Source: Paenibacillus sp. JCM 18996
GTDB lineage: Bacteria; Bacillota; Bacilli; Paenibacillales; NBRC-103111
Length of the DNA: 56,893 nucleotides
Assembly: GCA_001313085.1 (NCBI GenBank)
Contig: BBFE01000022.1
Coordinates: forward strand, 1 to 56,893
Direction of reading: 5' to 3'
The notes under the pieces are model-generated. The model did no database searches. It was not told the DNA's origin and saw only the letters and a program-made list of their open reading frames with translations. The position numbers and the translations under genes are program-made. Positions 35,567 to 44,496 of the stretch are shown one piece after another. Positions within the stretch are counted from its first letter, which is position 1. Every line of letters starts with the position of its first letter.

Positions 35567-35579
35567 CATATCGTATAAT
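35567..35579 (+). promoter_or_regulatory. candidate promoter of first surface-protein copy
   Basis: CATATCGTA (35567-35575) fits the sporulation sigma-E/K -10 pattern CATANNNTA; TATAAT (35574-35579) overlaps it and fits sigma-A. No strong -35 for either. The same sequence recurs before the second copy at 36354-36366. Confidence 0.4.
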
Positions 35580-35606
35580 ATCTCAAGTCTAGGAGGTGAA
35601 ATGCAA

Positions 35607-36059
35607 ATGGGAAGATTTCTTGATTTGAGAGTTTCCGAAAACTCCAGCACTTTCGGGGTTGTCCCCGTCACAACCGTATCAACCGTCCCTGCATTGGCAG
35701 GCGTGATCGGTTTGCAAACGCAAGGCGTAGCGGGTACAGGGACGAATGGCCTTATTGTGAATCTTACGGGAACCGTAGGAGCACAGAATTCGAATGAAGT
35801 ATCTGCAACCGTAATTATTAATGTGCAAAGAGGATCTGCCACATTCGGTGCCGGCCCCATCATCTATACGGCTGAGCACCAAGTTGTCGCTGGTGCAACT
35901 AACTTGATTACCTTCAATGCTATAGACCTTAACGCTCCAGCAGCGGCAGAGACAGTTTATGCTATGTTTATAAGCGCTAATTCAGCGGCAATTGTTGCTC
36001 GCACTGGCCCTGAATCCTTCAGCGGTGTTTCTCAGAACGGTTTGGCAGCTACTCCGTAA
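35607..36059 (+). CDS. Ser/Thr/Asn-rich beta-type protein, copy 1 (putative surface protein)
   Basis: 150 residues, frame intact. Two ATGs exist (35601 and 35607). In the second gene copy the first is ATC, so I take 35607, ten bases after GGAGG. Sequence features: MGRFLDLRVSENSS, VPALAGVIGLQTQGVAGTGT, IVNLTGTVGAQ, VIINVQRGSATFGAG, IIYTAEHQ and a fixed end QNGLAATP. There is no Lys, Cys or Trp, and no signal peptide. The alternating hydrophobic and Thr/Asn pattern suggests a beta-sandwich reminiscent of spore-surface proteins such as ExsF, but I cannot assign a family. Its place in a glycosyltransferase island suggests glycosylation (inference). Confidence 0.75.
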   Translation: MGRFLDLRVSENSSTFGVVPVTTVSTVPALAGVIGLQTQGVAGTGTNGLIVNLTGTVGAQNSNEVSATVIINVQRGSATFGAGPIIYTAEHQVVAGATNLITFNAIDLNAPAAAETVYAMFISANSAAIVARTGPESFSGVSQNGLAATP

Positions 36060-36071
36060 TCATGCGGTATA

Positions 36072-36185
36072 GACAGGCAAGGTCATAACGGATCAGATGC
36101 TGCGAAAGAACATTGCCGTGAGCCGACTTCACGTGTTCGTTGATCACCAGGCGTTCCCCTGTGAAATGCCACATCGTCATAATTA
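36072..36185 (-). pseudogene. copied fragment of the methyltransferase gene
   Basis: The stretch repeats 35181-35293 with scattered substitutions (AACATTGCCGTGAGCCGACT against AACATTCGCGTGGGCTGACT). It covers only residues from about 35 to 75 of the methyltransferase and lacks its start codon. It is a leftover of the tandem duplication that produced the second surface-protein gene. Confidence 0.85.
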
Positions 36186-36353
36186 GTCTCAATACTCAAA
36201 AAAATGATAGACAAGTCCTGGCATGTCCCGCTAAGAATGCTATACCTATCGTCCTGGTATAAACGAAAATGAGATTGTGAACAGGCGAGCGAACGCAAGG
36301 AAAATAAGGCAAATGTATTCTATAATCCATCCATGCCATCTTACAGAGTTTGT

Positions 36354-36366
36354 CATATCGTATAAT
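36354..36366 (+). promoter_or_regulatory. candidate promoter of second surface-protein copy
   Basis: CATATCGTATAAT, identical to the box upstream of copy 1, 28 bases before the conserved AGGAGGTGAAAT ribosome site. Confidence 0.4.
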
Positions 36367-36393
36367 ATCTTAAGTCAAGGAGGTGAAATCTAA

Positions 36394-36852
36394 ATGGGAC
36401 GTTTTCTTGATTTGAGAGTTTCCGAGAACTCTAGTTTATTCGGTGCTCCTGGTACAGCCGTAGCGACCGTTCCTGCATTGGCAGGCGTGATCGGTCTGCA
36501 AACGCAAGGCGTAGCGGGCACAGGCACGAATGGCCTTATCGTGAATCTTACTGGAACCGTAGGAGCACAGGCTGCAGCTGCTGCAATTGCAACCGTAATC
36601 GTTAATGTGCAGAGAGGATCCGCTGTATTCGGTGCCGGCACCATCATTTATACGGCTGAGCACCAATTTGGCGCTGCTGTACTTCAAAATAACTTGATTA
36701 CCTTCAATGCTGTAGACCTTAACGCTCCGGCAGCGGCAGAGACAGTTTATGCTATGTTTATAAGCGCTACTACTACAGTGGGAGTTGTTACCCGGTCTGG
36801 CCCCGAGTCCTTCAGCGGGATTGCTCAGAACGGTTTGGCAGCTACTCCGTAA
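36394..36852 (+). CDS. Ser/Thr/Asn-rich beta-type protein, copy 2
   Basis: 152-residue tandem paralogue of 35607-36059, roughly four-fifths identical by eye. ATG 36394 follows AGGAGG by ten bases. The conserved frame is MGRFLDLRVSENSS, LAGVIGLQTQGVAGTGTNGL, VQRGSAVFGAG and the QNGLAATP end. Variable positions cluster near residues 15-25, 60-70, 90-97 and 127-136, as expected for surface loops. Also free of Lys, Cys and Trp. Followed by a terminator. Confidence 0.75.
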   Translation: MGRFLDLRVSENSSLFGAPGTAVATVPALAGVIGLQTQGVAGTGTNGLIVNLTGTVGAQAAAAAIATVIVNVQRGSAVFGAGTIIYTAEHQFGAAVLQNNLITFNAVDLNAPAAAETVYAMFISATTTVGVVTRSGPESFSGIAQNGLAATP

Positions 36853-36868
36853 TTATGCGGTATGCAAG

Positions 36869-36898
36869 GATATCGCCCCCGCGGCGGTATCTTTTTTT
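36869..36898 (+). terminator. terminator after surface-protein copy 2
   Basis: GATATCGCC (36869-36877) pairs with GGCGGTATC (36883-36891), followed by seven T. Confidence 0.88.
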
Positions 36899-36998
36899 CT
36901 CTGACATCCACCGGTTCTAACCGTGTGTACAAAACCGTTTCTATAAGTTTTCTGCGTCATACTGCAGTTATTTCTTTTTTTGAATGCGAGGTGCTCCG

Positions 36999-38104
36999 AT
37001 GATAACGATCAGCTTGTGCATGATTGTAAAAAAATGAAGAACATACGATTGCCAGATGCCTTGATTCCGTGAAGAATATTGCGGATGAAATCATAATCGT
37101 GGATACGGGTTCGACCGACCGTACCAAAAAAATTGTACGCGGCTATACGGACAACATCTTTGATTATGAATGGATTGACGATTTTGCTGCGGCAAGAAAC
37201 TATTCGTTCAGCTTGGCGACGATGGATTACATTCTTTGGCTGGATGCGGACGATCAGCTGCTGGAGCAAGATCGGCAAAAGCTGATGGAAATAAAAGCAT
37301 CGCTCGAGCCCTCAGTGGATTCCGTTTCGATGCTATATCATGTAGCTTTGGATCTGCACGGTCATCCTGCCGCCAGCTGCCGCAGAAACAGATTGGTCAA
37401 GCGAATCAACAACTATAAGTGGTATGGAGCGGTTCACGAATATCTGTTTTTTAGGTCCCGAAGCGACAATCTTTCATAGCAACATCTCCGTCACCCACAA
37501 CAAACTCGCTCAAAGAACGCAGCGCAATTTAAGGATTTACGAGAAACTCATTGCCCAAGGGAACAAGCTTTCCCAGCGGGACCTGTTTCACTTTGCTGAT
37601 GAGCTGTTGGTAAATGAGTCTTATGAAAAAAGCCATCGAACAATATCTTCATTTATTAGACAAACAGGAGCTCGCCCTTGAAGATATGGTTACGGTATGT
37701 ATTAAAATATCACAATGTTATCTGCTGTTGGGAAACCGGGAAAAGGAGCTTCACTATTTATTGAAATCATTCGAGTACGATGTGCCGCTCGCTGAACAAT
37801 GCTGCAGGATCGGCAATCATTTTTTTTGTGAAGGAAAGTTGGAATACAGCTGTTTTCTGGTTCAACCTGGCAGCGCAAATGGAAAAAACCGAAGAACTCC
37901 TGGGGATTGATTAACCTGCAGTTCTATACGTGGCTTCCCCACCTGCAGCTCGCCGTCTGTTACGGCAAAATCGGAATGTTGGAACAAGCATTTTATCATA
38001 ATGAAATTGCACGTTCCTATTTGCCGGACGACCCGGCTGTACTGAGCAATAAACAAATCCTGGAAACCCACCTTGGGCGCGAAGGGCAGGTTCAGCAGTC
38101 ATGA
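36999..38104 (+). CDS. glycosyltransferase family 2 with TPR-like C-terminus
   Basis: About 367 residues. ATG 36999 behind GAGGTG. Removing one A from the A7 run near 37028 gives ITISLCMIVKNEEHTIARCL, then DEIIIVDTGSTDRTKKIVRG and YILWLDADDQLLEQDR. The SunS-like pattern MIVKNEE...DTGSxDxT...DxDD fits glycosyltransferases that modify proteins or peptides, and the helical repeats after residue 210 (SQCYLLLGNREKELHYLLKS) look like TPRs. Breaks near 37448, 37625, 37820 and 37858. Its stop overlaps the next ATG by four bases. Confidence 0.82.
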
Positions 38105-39530
38105 AAACGAGCATCGTAATCCTTACACACAACAAACTGGAATATACGAAGCTTTGCCTTGAAAGCATACGCCGTTATACGAGGGCGGACAGCTATGAGC
38201 TCATTATCGTTGATAACGGCTCCACGGACGGCACGGCCAATGGTTGCAAAATCAGACGGATCTCCGCGTGATTTATAACGCAGAGAACGCCGGTTTCCCG
38301 AAAGGCTGCAACCAAGGGATGGCGTTAGCTACAGGGGATTATATTCTGCTGCTGAACAACGATACGATCGTAACCGTCAACTGGCTCGACCAGCTGCTCC
38401 TCTGCTTGAACAGCGACGAACGGATCGGCGCCGCAGGTCCGCTGACCAACAATGCATCCTACTATACGGCAATTCAGGTGCCGTACCGTACGCTGGAAGA
38501 GCTTCATCAGTTCGCCGGCGAATACAACAAGACCGATCGGGCGAAATGGGAGGAGCGGATCAAGCTCATCGGCTTTTGCCTGCTGATGAAACGCGAAGTG
38601 TTCGAGAAGGTCGGGCCGCTCGATGAACGATTTTCTCCCGGCAACTTTGAAGACGAAGATTACTGTCTGCGGATCAGATTGGCCGGATATAAGCTGATGC
38701 TGTGCAAGGATACGTTTATTCAGCATTTTGGCAGTGCTTCGTTTAGCGGCGATCCGTCCGCTTTTTTCAAACCTGCTGCAGGAAAATGAACAAAAAAATT
38801 TGAAGAAAAAAATGGAAATACAACCCAGTCTACTCTACCCATATCCGGTATGATCTCCTTTCGTTCATCGACCGGCCAAAAGACGAGCCGCTCCGAATTC
38901 TTGAAGTAGGCTGCGGCTGTGGAGCCACTTTGCTGCAGTTGAAGAACTTGTATCCTCATGCGGAACTGTACGGAATCGAATTAAACGAACATTCCGCCGC
39001 TGTTGCCTCCTTGGTTGCTCACGTGGAAAGTCAAAACGTCGAAACATTGGATCTGCGCTACCCGAGACAGTTTTTTCGATTATGTTATTTTTGGGGACGT
39101 TCTGGAGCATTTGTACGATCCCTGGAAGGTGTTAAAAAAAACATAGCCTTCTACTTGAAAGAAGACGGTAACGTGCTCGCCAGCATTCCGAACGCGATGC
39201 ATTTCAGCCTGATCCGGGATTTGCTGAACGGATATTGGACCTACACCGATAGAGGGTTGCTTGATCGAACGCATATCCGCTTTTTTTACGTTTTACGAAA
39301 TTTGCAAAATGTTTAAGGAAACCGGATATGAAAACCTAGTTTATAATCGGGCCACCATCGGGCACACAGAAAAAAAGATGAAGCGTTCATCACGGAACTG
39401 TGTAAGTGGAGCCATGAAAGCTTGTGGGATCATTACCATACGTACCAGTATTTGTTCCGGGCTGCGAAGCATGCGCCCGCCCGTAACGACTCGGATCCCG
39501 CACATCGGCAGAAGGTGAAGTTTTTTTGAT
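38101..39530 (+). CDS. fused glycosyltransferase family 2 and SAM methyltransferase
   Basis: About 475 residues. The N-terminal GT-A domain has SIVILTHNKLEYTKLCLESI, IIVDNGSTDGT, LLLNNDTIVTVNWLDQ and GNFEDEDYCLRIR. After about residue 225 a short helical linker leads into a methyltransferase: RILEVGCGCGATLLQLKNLY, then FGDVLEHLYDPWKVLKN in the corrected frame, and LDRTHIRFFTFYEICKMF. Breaks near 38240, 38765, 38805, 39073, 39290 and 39375. The end depends on a T7 run (39530 or 39541). Likely adds and methylates a sugar in one polypeptide (inference). Confidence 0.8.
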
Positions 39531-39753
39531 GCGGAGAATTGAACAGAACGTTGAAAGGGCAGATAGCATAAATACGGTCATGACGATGCTGGCAAGCGGC
39601 GACATCGGGTATGAGGATATAGCGGACATTTTGCAGAGCGACATCATTGAAAAGGAATATACGATCCGTTTGCTGGCCGATACCAGCTTTGCCAGAGGTC
39701 TGACCGCTTCCGCAGATGAATTCGTATCCAAAATTGAGGGGTGCTGTAAATGA
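39529..39753 (+). CDS. small protein between glycosyltransferases
   Basis: 74 residues, MRRIEQNVERADSINTVMTM to SKIEGCCK, mostly helical and acidic. It overlaps the end of the fused gene and its stop overlaps the next ATG by four bases, so translational coupling is likely. Unrecognised; it may be a partner subunit. An alternative is that it is a frame-shifted tail of the fused protein. Confidence 0.5.
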   Translation: MRRIEQNVERADSINTVMTMLASGDIGYEDIADILQSDIIEKEYTIRLLADTSFARGLTASADEFVSKIEGCCK

Positions 39754-40426
39754 ACGATAGGAAAATATCGTTCATTTATTGTACGAACGACTGGATGTTG
39801 TACGAAGAATCCGCAGCTTATGTCCGGTCGCTGGCAGTTCCGGACGGGTACGGCATCGAGCTTATTTCGAGCGAAGGCAGCTCAAGCATGACGGCGGGCT
39901 ATAACGATGCGATGAGAAGGTCCGACTCAAAATATAAGGTGTATTTGCACCAGGACGTTTTTTATAATTCATTCCCATTTTATATATGATATGCTGTCCC
40001 TGTTCCAAAACAATGCTAACATCGGAATGCTCGGCATTATCGGCGCCAAAACGATTCACGCAAACGGCGTTTGGTGGGAGAGCGACGATATCGTTGGAAA
40101 AGTATACGACAGCCATCTGGGAAAAAAATGGAGCTATACTCTGGCCGCGAAATCTGTGGAGATTACGAAACGGTTCAAGTCATCGACGGGCTTCTTATGG
40201 TTACCCAATACGATCTGCCTGGAGGGAAGACCTTTTTTTTCAAGGGTGGCATTTCTATGATGCGTCGCAATGCATGGAATTTGCAAAGGCCGGATATGAT
40301 ATCGCTGTCCCGGCACAGGAAAAGCCGTGGTGCGTACATGATTCCGGAATCGCGAAGACAGGCTTGCCTTATGCCGTGGCGAGGAAAATATTTTACGACA
40401 CGTATTTAAGATCCAAAAGTAAGTAA
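39750..40426 (+). CDS. StrF-like glycosyltransferase
   Basis: About 225 residues: ISFIYCTNDWMLYEESAAYV, SSSMTAGYNDAMRRSDSKYK and VYLHQDVF at the N-terminus, then MLGIIGAKTIHANGVWW and QVIDGLLMVTQYDLPWRED. The SMTAGYNxA...YLHQDV pattern is that of the StrF-type glycosyltransferase domain. Three breaks, near 39963 (T6), 40130 (A7) and 40212, are consistent with the window's error pattern. Last gene of the rightward set 36999-40426. Confidence 0.75.
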
Positions 40427-40518
40427 GAGTTTGAATCTTAAACCGACCTGCCATCAAACAGCAGCCTGGAAGGCATTGCCGCCGGCTGCTACTTATTGTG
40501 ACATCGTCCATTCATATA

Positions 40519-40563
40519 ACCGGAGAGGTCCTTTTTTTTCAGACATAAAAAATCCCCTCCGGT
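40519..40563. terminator. probable bidirectional terminator
   Basis: ACCGGAGAGG (40519-40528) and CCCCTCCGGT (40554-40563) pair across a loop containing T8 and A6, between converging gene sets. The large loop makes it less certain. Confidence 0.5.
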
Positions 40564-40639
40564 CGACATCGAAAGCTCATCTTAACAGATGGCCTTTTTT
40601 TCGTTATCAACCATGAAGGGATAATTCCAATTCGCCGCA

Positions 40640-41565
40640 TCACGACAGAGTATTGTTTTGTGAAGGAGATGCGGTTTTCAAATCCAGAAAGAATCGGAAG
40701 GCGTCTTGGAGCGACTCATCGAATGAATACTGAGGCACCCATCCGATGGATTTCACCCCGTCGATATTAATGGGCTCAGCAGATTGTTTAGGCAGCGCCG
40801 TTCCCACTTCAATAGGGATTGGCCGGGAACATATCTTTTGAAACCCGTTCACCACGTCTTCCAGGGAATGTAAATTGCCGGATGCCACACGATACTCCAC
40901 TCCGGACGCGCCATGGAAAAGAATTCTTTCATAAGCTCTGACTGCGTCGCGGACATCAAGAAAATCCCTTTGCTCCACCAGAGAAGACAATCGGAAAGGC
41001 GTCTCATCCCCTGCCCGCTCAACTTGCACGGCTTTTCTGGCCAGCAGGCCGCAGACGCCGCCCGAGAACCCTGGTCCGATCAAATTGGAGGGCAGCGCCA
41101 CTTTAATAGGCTGTCCGTACAACTCGCGCCAAGAGTGTGCAGTTAAGGTTTGCAGTGTTTTAGTCAGACTGTAGGGGCTTACAGGCTGCGGTTTTGCCGA
41201 GAGTTTGAAATTCAGCATGGAGCCGACAATCAGCGTTTGGCATGCAGGAAATGCGCGCAAGGCGTCAAGCAAATATACGGTAGACATCACATTCGCCGTA
41301 AAATGCCCGGCGGGATCGGTCCAGGAATCGCCTACAGCATTGCGGCCGGCCAAATGCAGAGCGTAATCAGGAGCGGTTTCGCAGACGGCTTTCCTTACCT
41401 GTTCCGCATCGGTACAATCGCAAACCATTGTTTCGTATTCCACCGCATTCTCCAATTTACGGCGGACCAATCCTATTACTTTCAGCCTTTTGTGTGAAAA
41501 TGTCCGCATGCGTGCCTTCCTGTGAATCCGCCCGCGCCGGTGATCAGGATCGTCCTTCCATTCAT
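40640..41565 (-). CDS. NAD(P)-dependent sugar epimerase/dehydratase (extended SDR)
   Basis: About 308 residues. ATG 41565 overlaps the upstream stop by four bases. MNGRTILITGAGGFTGRHAC is the nucleotide-binding start. HLAGRNAVGDSWTDPAGHF, SPYSLTKTLQ (catalytic Tyr-x-x-x-Lys) and SNLIGPGFSGG resemble GDP-mannose dehydratase or reductase family members. A C loss near 41488 breaks the frame. Last gene of the leftward nucleotide-sugar operon, so it probably finishes or branches the product of the three genes above it (inference). Confidence 0.82.
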
Positions 41566-42393
41566 CCCGACCGCATCCAAAGCCGCAGTTCCCGCAGCAT
41601 ATGAGGATATGGAGGTGTACAGGGCTTAAAATCGGAACGCGTGTTTAACAGCGTACGGTCGATCACAACCCTGTCGTCCGGCATGATTTCCACATCTTTT
41701 TTTTATCGAATACGTCCTGAAACCGCCTCAGAAGATTATATTTGTTGATGGGCTCAGGAGCTGTGAGATGAACCAAGCCGGAAACCGGCCTCAGGGTCAT
41801 GCCATGGATAACCTTGGCAAGCTCCAAAGTGGTGACCCCGTTCCAAAGCGCGTTGACATATCCGTGGACCGTGCCGGTCTGCTGCAGGAACCAGTGGAGC
41901 AGCCCGATGCCCTGCTCCCTCACTTCAGGTCCGATAATGGACGTGCGAATCGTCAAATGGCGGCTGCAGATCACCTCGCCGACGATTTTGGAACGGGCAT
42001 AGACGGATTTGCCGTCCGGAGGATGGTTTTCCGTGTGAAAACCCGATTCCCCGGAGAATACGCAGTCGGTCGAGATATGGATCAGCATTCCGCCTTGCGG
42101 TTCCAACGCTTCCTTCACTTCATGAGGAAATTTTCCGTTGATGCGAAAGGCGGCGGCTTCATTCCGCTCCGCGTATTGGTTAAGAATGCCGATGCAGTTA
42201 ATAACATAATCCGGACGAAGCCGCTGCAGAATGGGCTCAATCGCATGTGGAACAAAGGCATCCAGCGGAATGCCGTCCGGATCCCGCGGATCCCTGCAAG
42301 TGTAGTGCACCTCATAGGCTGACTGCTTTTTTTAAAATATTGTACCAGCATATGCCCTGCCATCCCGTTACCGCCCAAGATCAGAATTCTCAT
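41562..42393 (-). CDS. RmlD-like sugar-nucleotide reductase (WbvR/WbjC-like)
   Basis: About 277 residues. MRILILGGNGMAGHMLVQYF, INCIGILNQYAE, LIHISTDCVFSG and SVYARSKIVGE mark an RmlD-type reductase. It lacks the C-terminal cupin of CapF/WbjC, so it fits the shorter WbvR kind, which with a 4,6-dehydratase and a 2-epimerase makes UDP-N-acetyl-L-quinovosamine in Gram-negative O-antigen clusters (established for those clusters, inferred here). Breaks near 42333 and 41703. In the corrected frame the end reads RELRLWMRSG with stop at 41562. Confidence 0.82.
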
Positions 42394-43384
42394 TTATAAA
42401 AAAAACCTGCCTTTGACCAAAAGCTTTTTTTATCTCCTCTTTAGAAATCAGCGCTTCATGGGAGGAATAGGATTTGGTTTCGAGTCGCAAATATTTTTTC
42501 GTAATGCTCCTTCAGGTTTGGAATGTCGATGGAAGGTAGGATGACCAGGTAGTTTTCGTCGTATTGAACGGAGACTGGCTCTCATATTCCGACAACAGAA
42601 TTTCGTGAAGCTTCTCTCCCGGACGCATTCCGATTTCCTCGATCTTCACATGTTTTTTCACCGGAAGCCTCAATCAGGACCTCGGCCAAATCAATAATGG
42701 AGCAGGAGGGCATCATCATGACGAACGTTTCCCCGCCCCGCCCTTCTTTTGCCGCACGCAGCATGGTGTTGATGGCGTCCTCCTGGGTCATGAAGAAACG
42801 CGTCATCCTTTTATCCGTAATGCCTATCTGGCGCTTGTTTCTAATCTGATCCTTAAACAAATGCACCACGCTTCCGTTAGTTCCCAGAACGTTCCCGCCC
42901 CGCACACAAACGAACTGCGTCTCGGAACCGAGCAGGTTGGCAAATACAATCAGCTTTTCTCCGATGGCTTTGGTCATGCCGTAAAAAATTGGACGGGTTC
43001 GCGGCTTTGTCGGTCGAGATGTTAATGACTTTTTTTAACCTTGTTCCCGATGGCAGCTTCAATCACATTGCGCGTTCCGTTCACATTGGTCTTCAATGCT
43101 TCGTAGGCTGATCCTCACATACGGGCACGTGCTTGAGCGCAGCGAGATGAAACACAAAATCAATGCCTTCGCATGCTTTGAACATCGCTTGCCGGTCACG
43201 GACATCCCCTATGCAAAAAATGAAGCCGCGTGTCGTCGAACTCCCTTTTCATCGCAACTTGAGAGCATTCGTTTCGGGAGAAAATCACGATTTCCCGCGG
43301 ATTCAGAGGAAGCAGCTGCCTGGTCAGCTCATGGCCCCAAGAACCGGTTCCCCCGGTGATCAGAATAGCGGCCTGTTCAAACAT
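42394..43384 (-). CDS. UDP-GlcNAc 4,6-dehydratase, CapE/FnlA/WbvB-like
   Basis: Extended SDR acting on UDP-N-acetylglucosamine. About 330 residues. MFEQAAILITGGTGSWGHEL, VFHLAALKHVPVCE, NISTDKAANPSNFYGMTKAI (Tyr and Lys of the active site) and FVCVRGGNVLGTNGSVVHLF. ATG 43384 behind GGAGGG. Breaks near 43216, 43113, 43033, 42987, 42653 and 42560. The exact stop (42392-42396) depends on a T8 run just before the next start. First dedicated step of the UDP-L-amino-sugar route. Confidence 0.87.
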
Positions 43385-44470
43385 GTAAGTTCCCTCCTAA
43401 CAAAAAATTTGACAACTTTATGGGAGACACCAGGATCAAGATAGCCTTCGGGACAGCTCCAGACGGCCGGAATCGAAGTCATCAGCGTTACCGCTTCGGC
43501 GATCCGCTCCGCTTTTAACCCAGATACGATATTGCTGCCGCAGTCAACCGTTTCCGGCCTCTCCGTCGTGCTGCGCATGGTGACTGTCGGAATCCCGAAA
43601 ATGCAGCATTCTTCCTGTACCGTCCCACTGTCTGTCAGCACGCAGAAAGCATTTTTGCTCCAAATGGACAAAATCAAAGAAGCCGAAAGGTTCATGAAAT
43701 TGGATGAGCGGATGGACGGATAGAGCCGGAAGGAGGGACAGACGGGATGTGGTGCGGGGGTGGGTGCTGCAAACGATAGGAAGTTTATATTTGTCTGCGA
43801 TAAGGTTAAGTCCCTCTAGAATTTCAGTCAAGTTCTTGACCGAATCGACATTTTCAGACCGGTGGGCCGTGACCAGAAAATACTGTCTTGCCTGCAGCTT
43901 CATCTTTTGTAAAATTGCGCTGTCCGTTATCGGCCGTCCATACGCCGTAAGCACTTCATAGATCGGATTGCCGGTCAGGACGATGCGTCGGCCGGGGATC
44001 CCTTCGCGGATCAGATTCTCCCTGCTTTGCTTCGTGTAAGGCATATTGATTGAAGAAATTGCGTCCACCACTTTGCGGTTCTTTTCTTCGGGTACATTCA
44101 GGTCAAAGCATCGGTTGCCCGCCTCCATATGAACCACAGGGATTCCCATCCGTTCCGCCAGAACGGCGCATAAAGCGCTGTTCGTGTCGCCGAGGATGAG
44201 CACCCGGTCGGGCTTTTCTTCCAGTAAAATCCTCTCCGCCTGCGCCATCATTATGGAGAGTTGTCCGCCCAATGTCTGCCCCTGCATCTTCAATAAATAA
44301 TCCGGCTGCCTCAAGTTCATTTCCTGAAAGAAAATATCGCTTAACGTGGCAGTGAAATTCTGCCCTGTGTGAATGACGGCATGCCTTTCAGCCAGCCGGT
44401 CCAGTTCCTTCATAATAAGACTGAGCCGGATAATTTCGGGCCTTGTACCAAGTATGGTTACCACTCTCAT
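43377..44470 (-). CDS. UDP-HexNAc 2-epimerase (WecB/CapG/WbvD-like)
   Basis: GT-B-fold epimerase of about 365 residues. MRVVTILGTRPEIIRLSLIM, HTGQNF, ILGDTNSALCAVLAERMGIP, HMEAGNRCFDLNVPEEKNR and LTDSGTVQEECCIFGIPTVT with MRSTTERPETVDCGSNI are all signature segments. Start ATG 44470; the GGAGGG lies unusually far (16 bases). One T removed from the run near 43402 yields a stop at 43377, overlapping the dehydratase start. Another break lies near 43653. Confidence 0.9.
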
Positions 44471-44496
44471 AGCTTCAGCTGTATCCCTCCTTCGGT

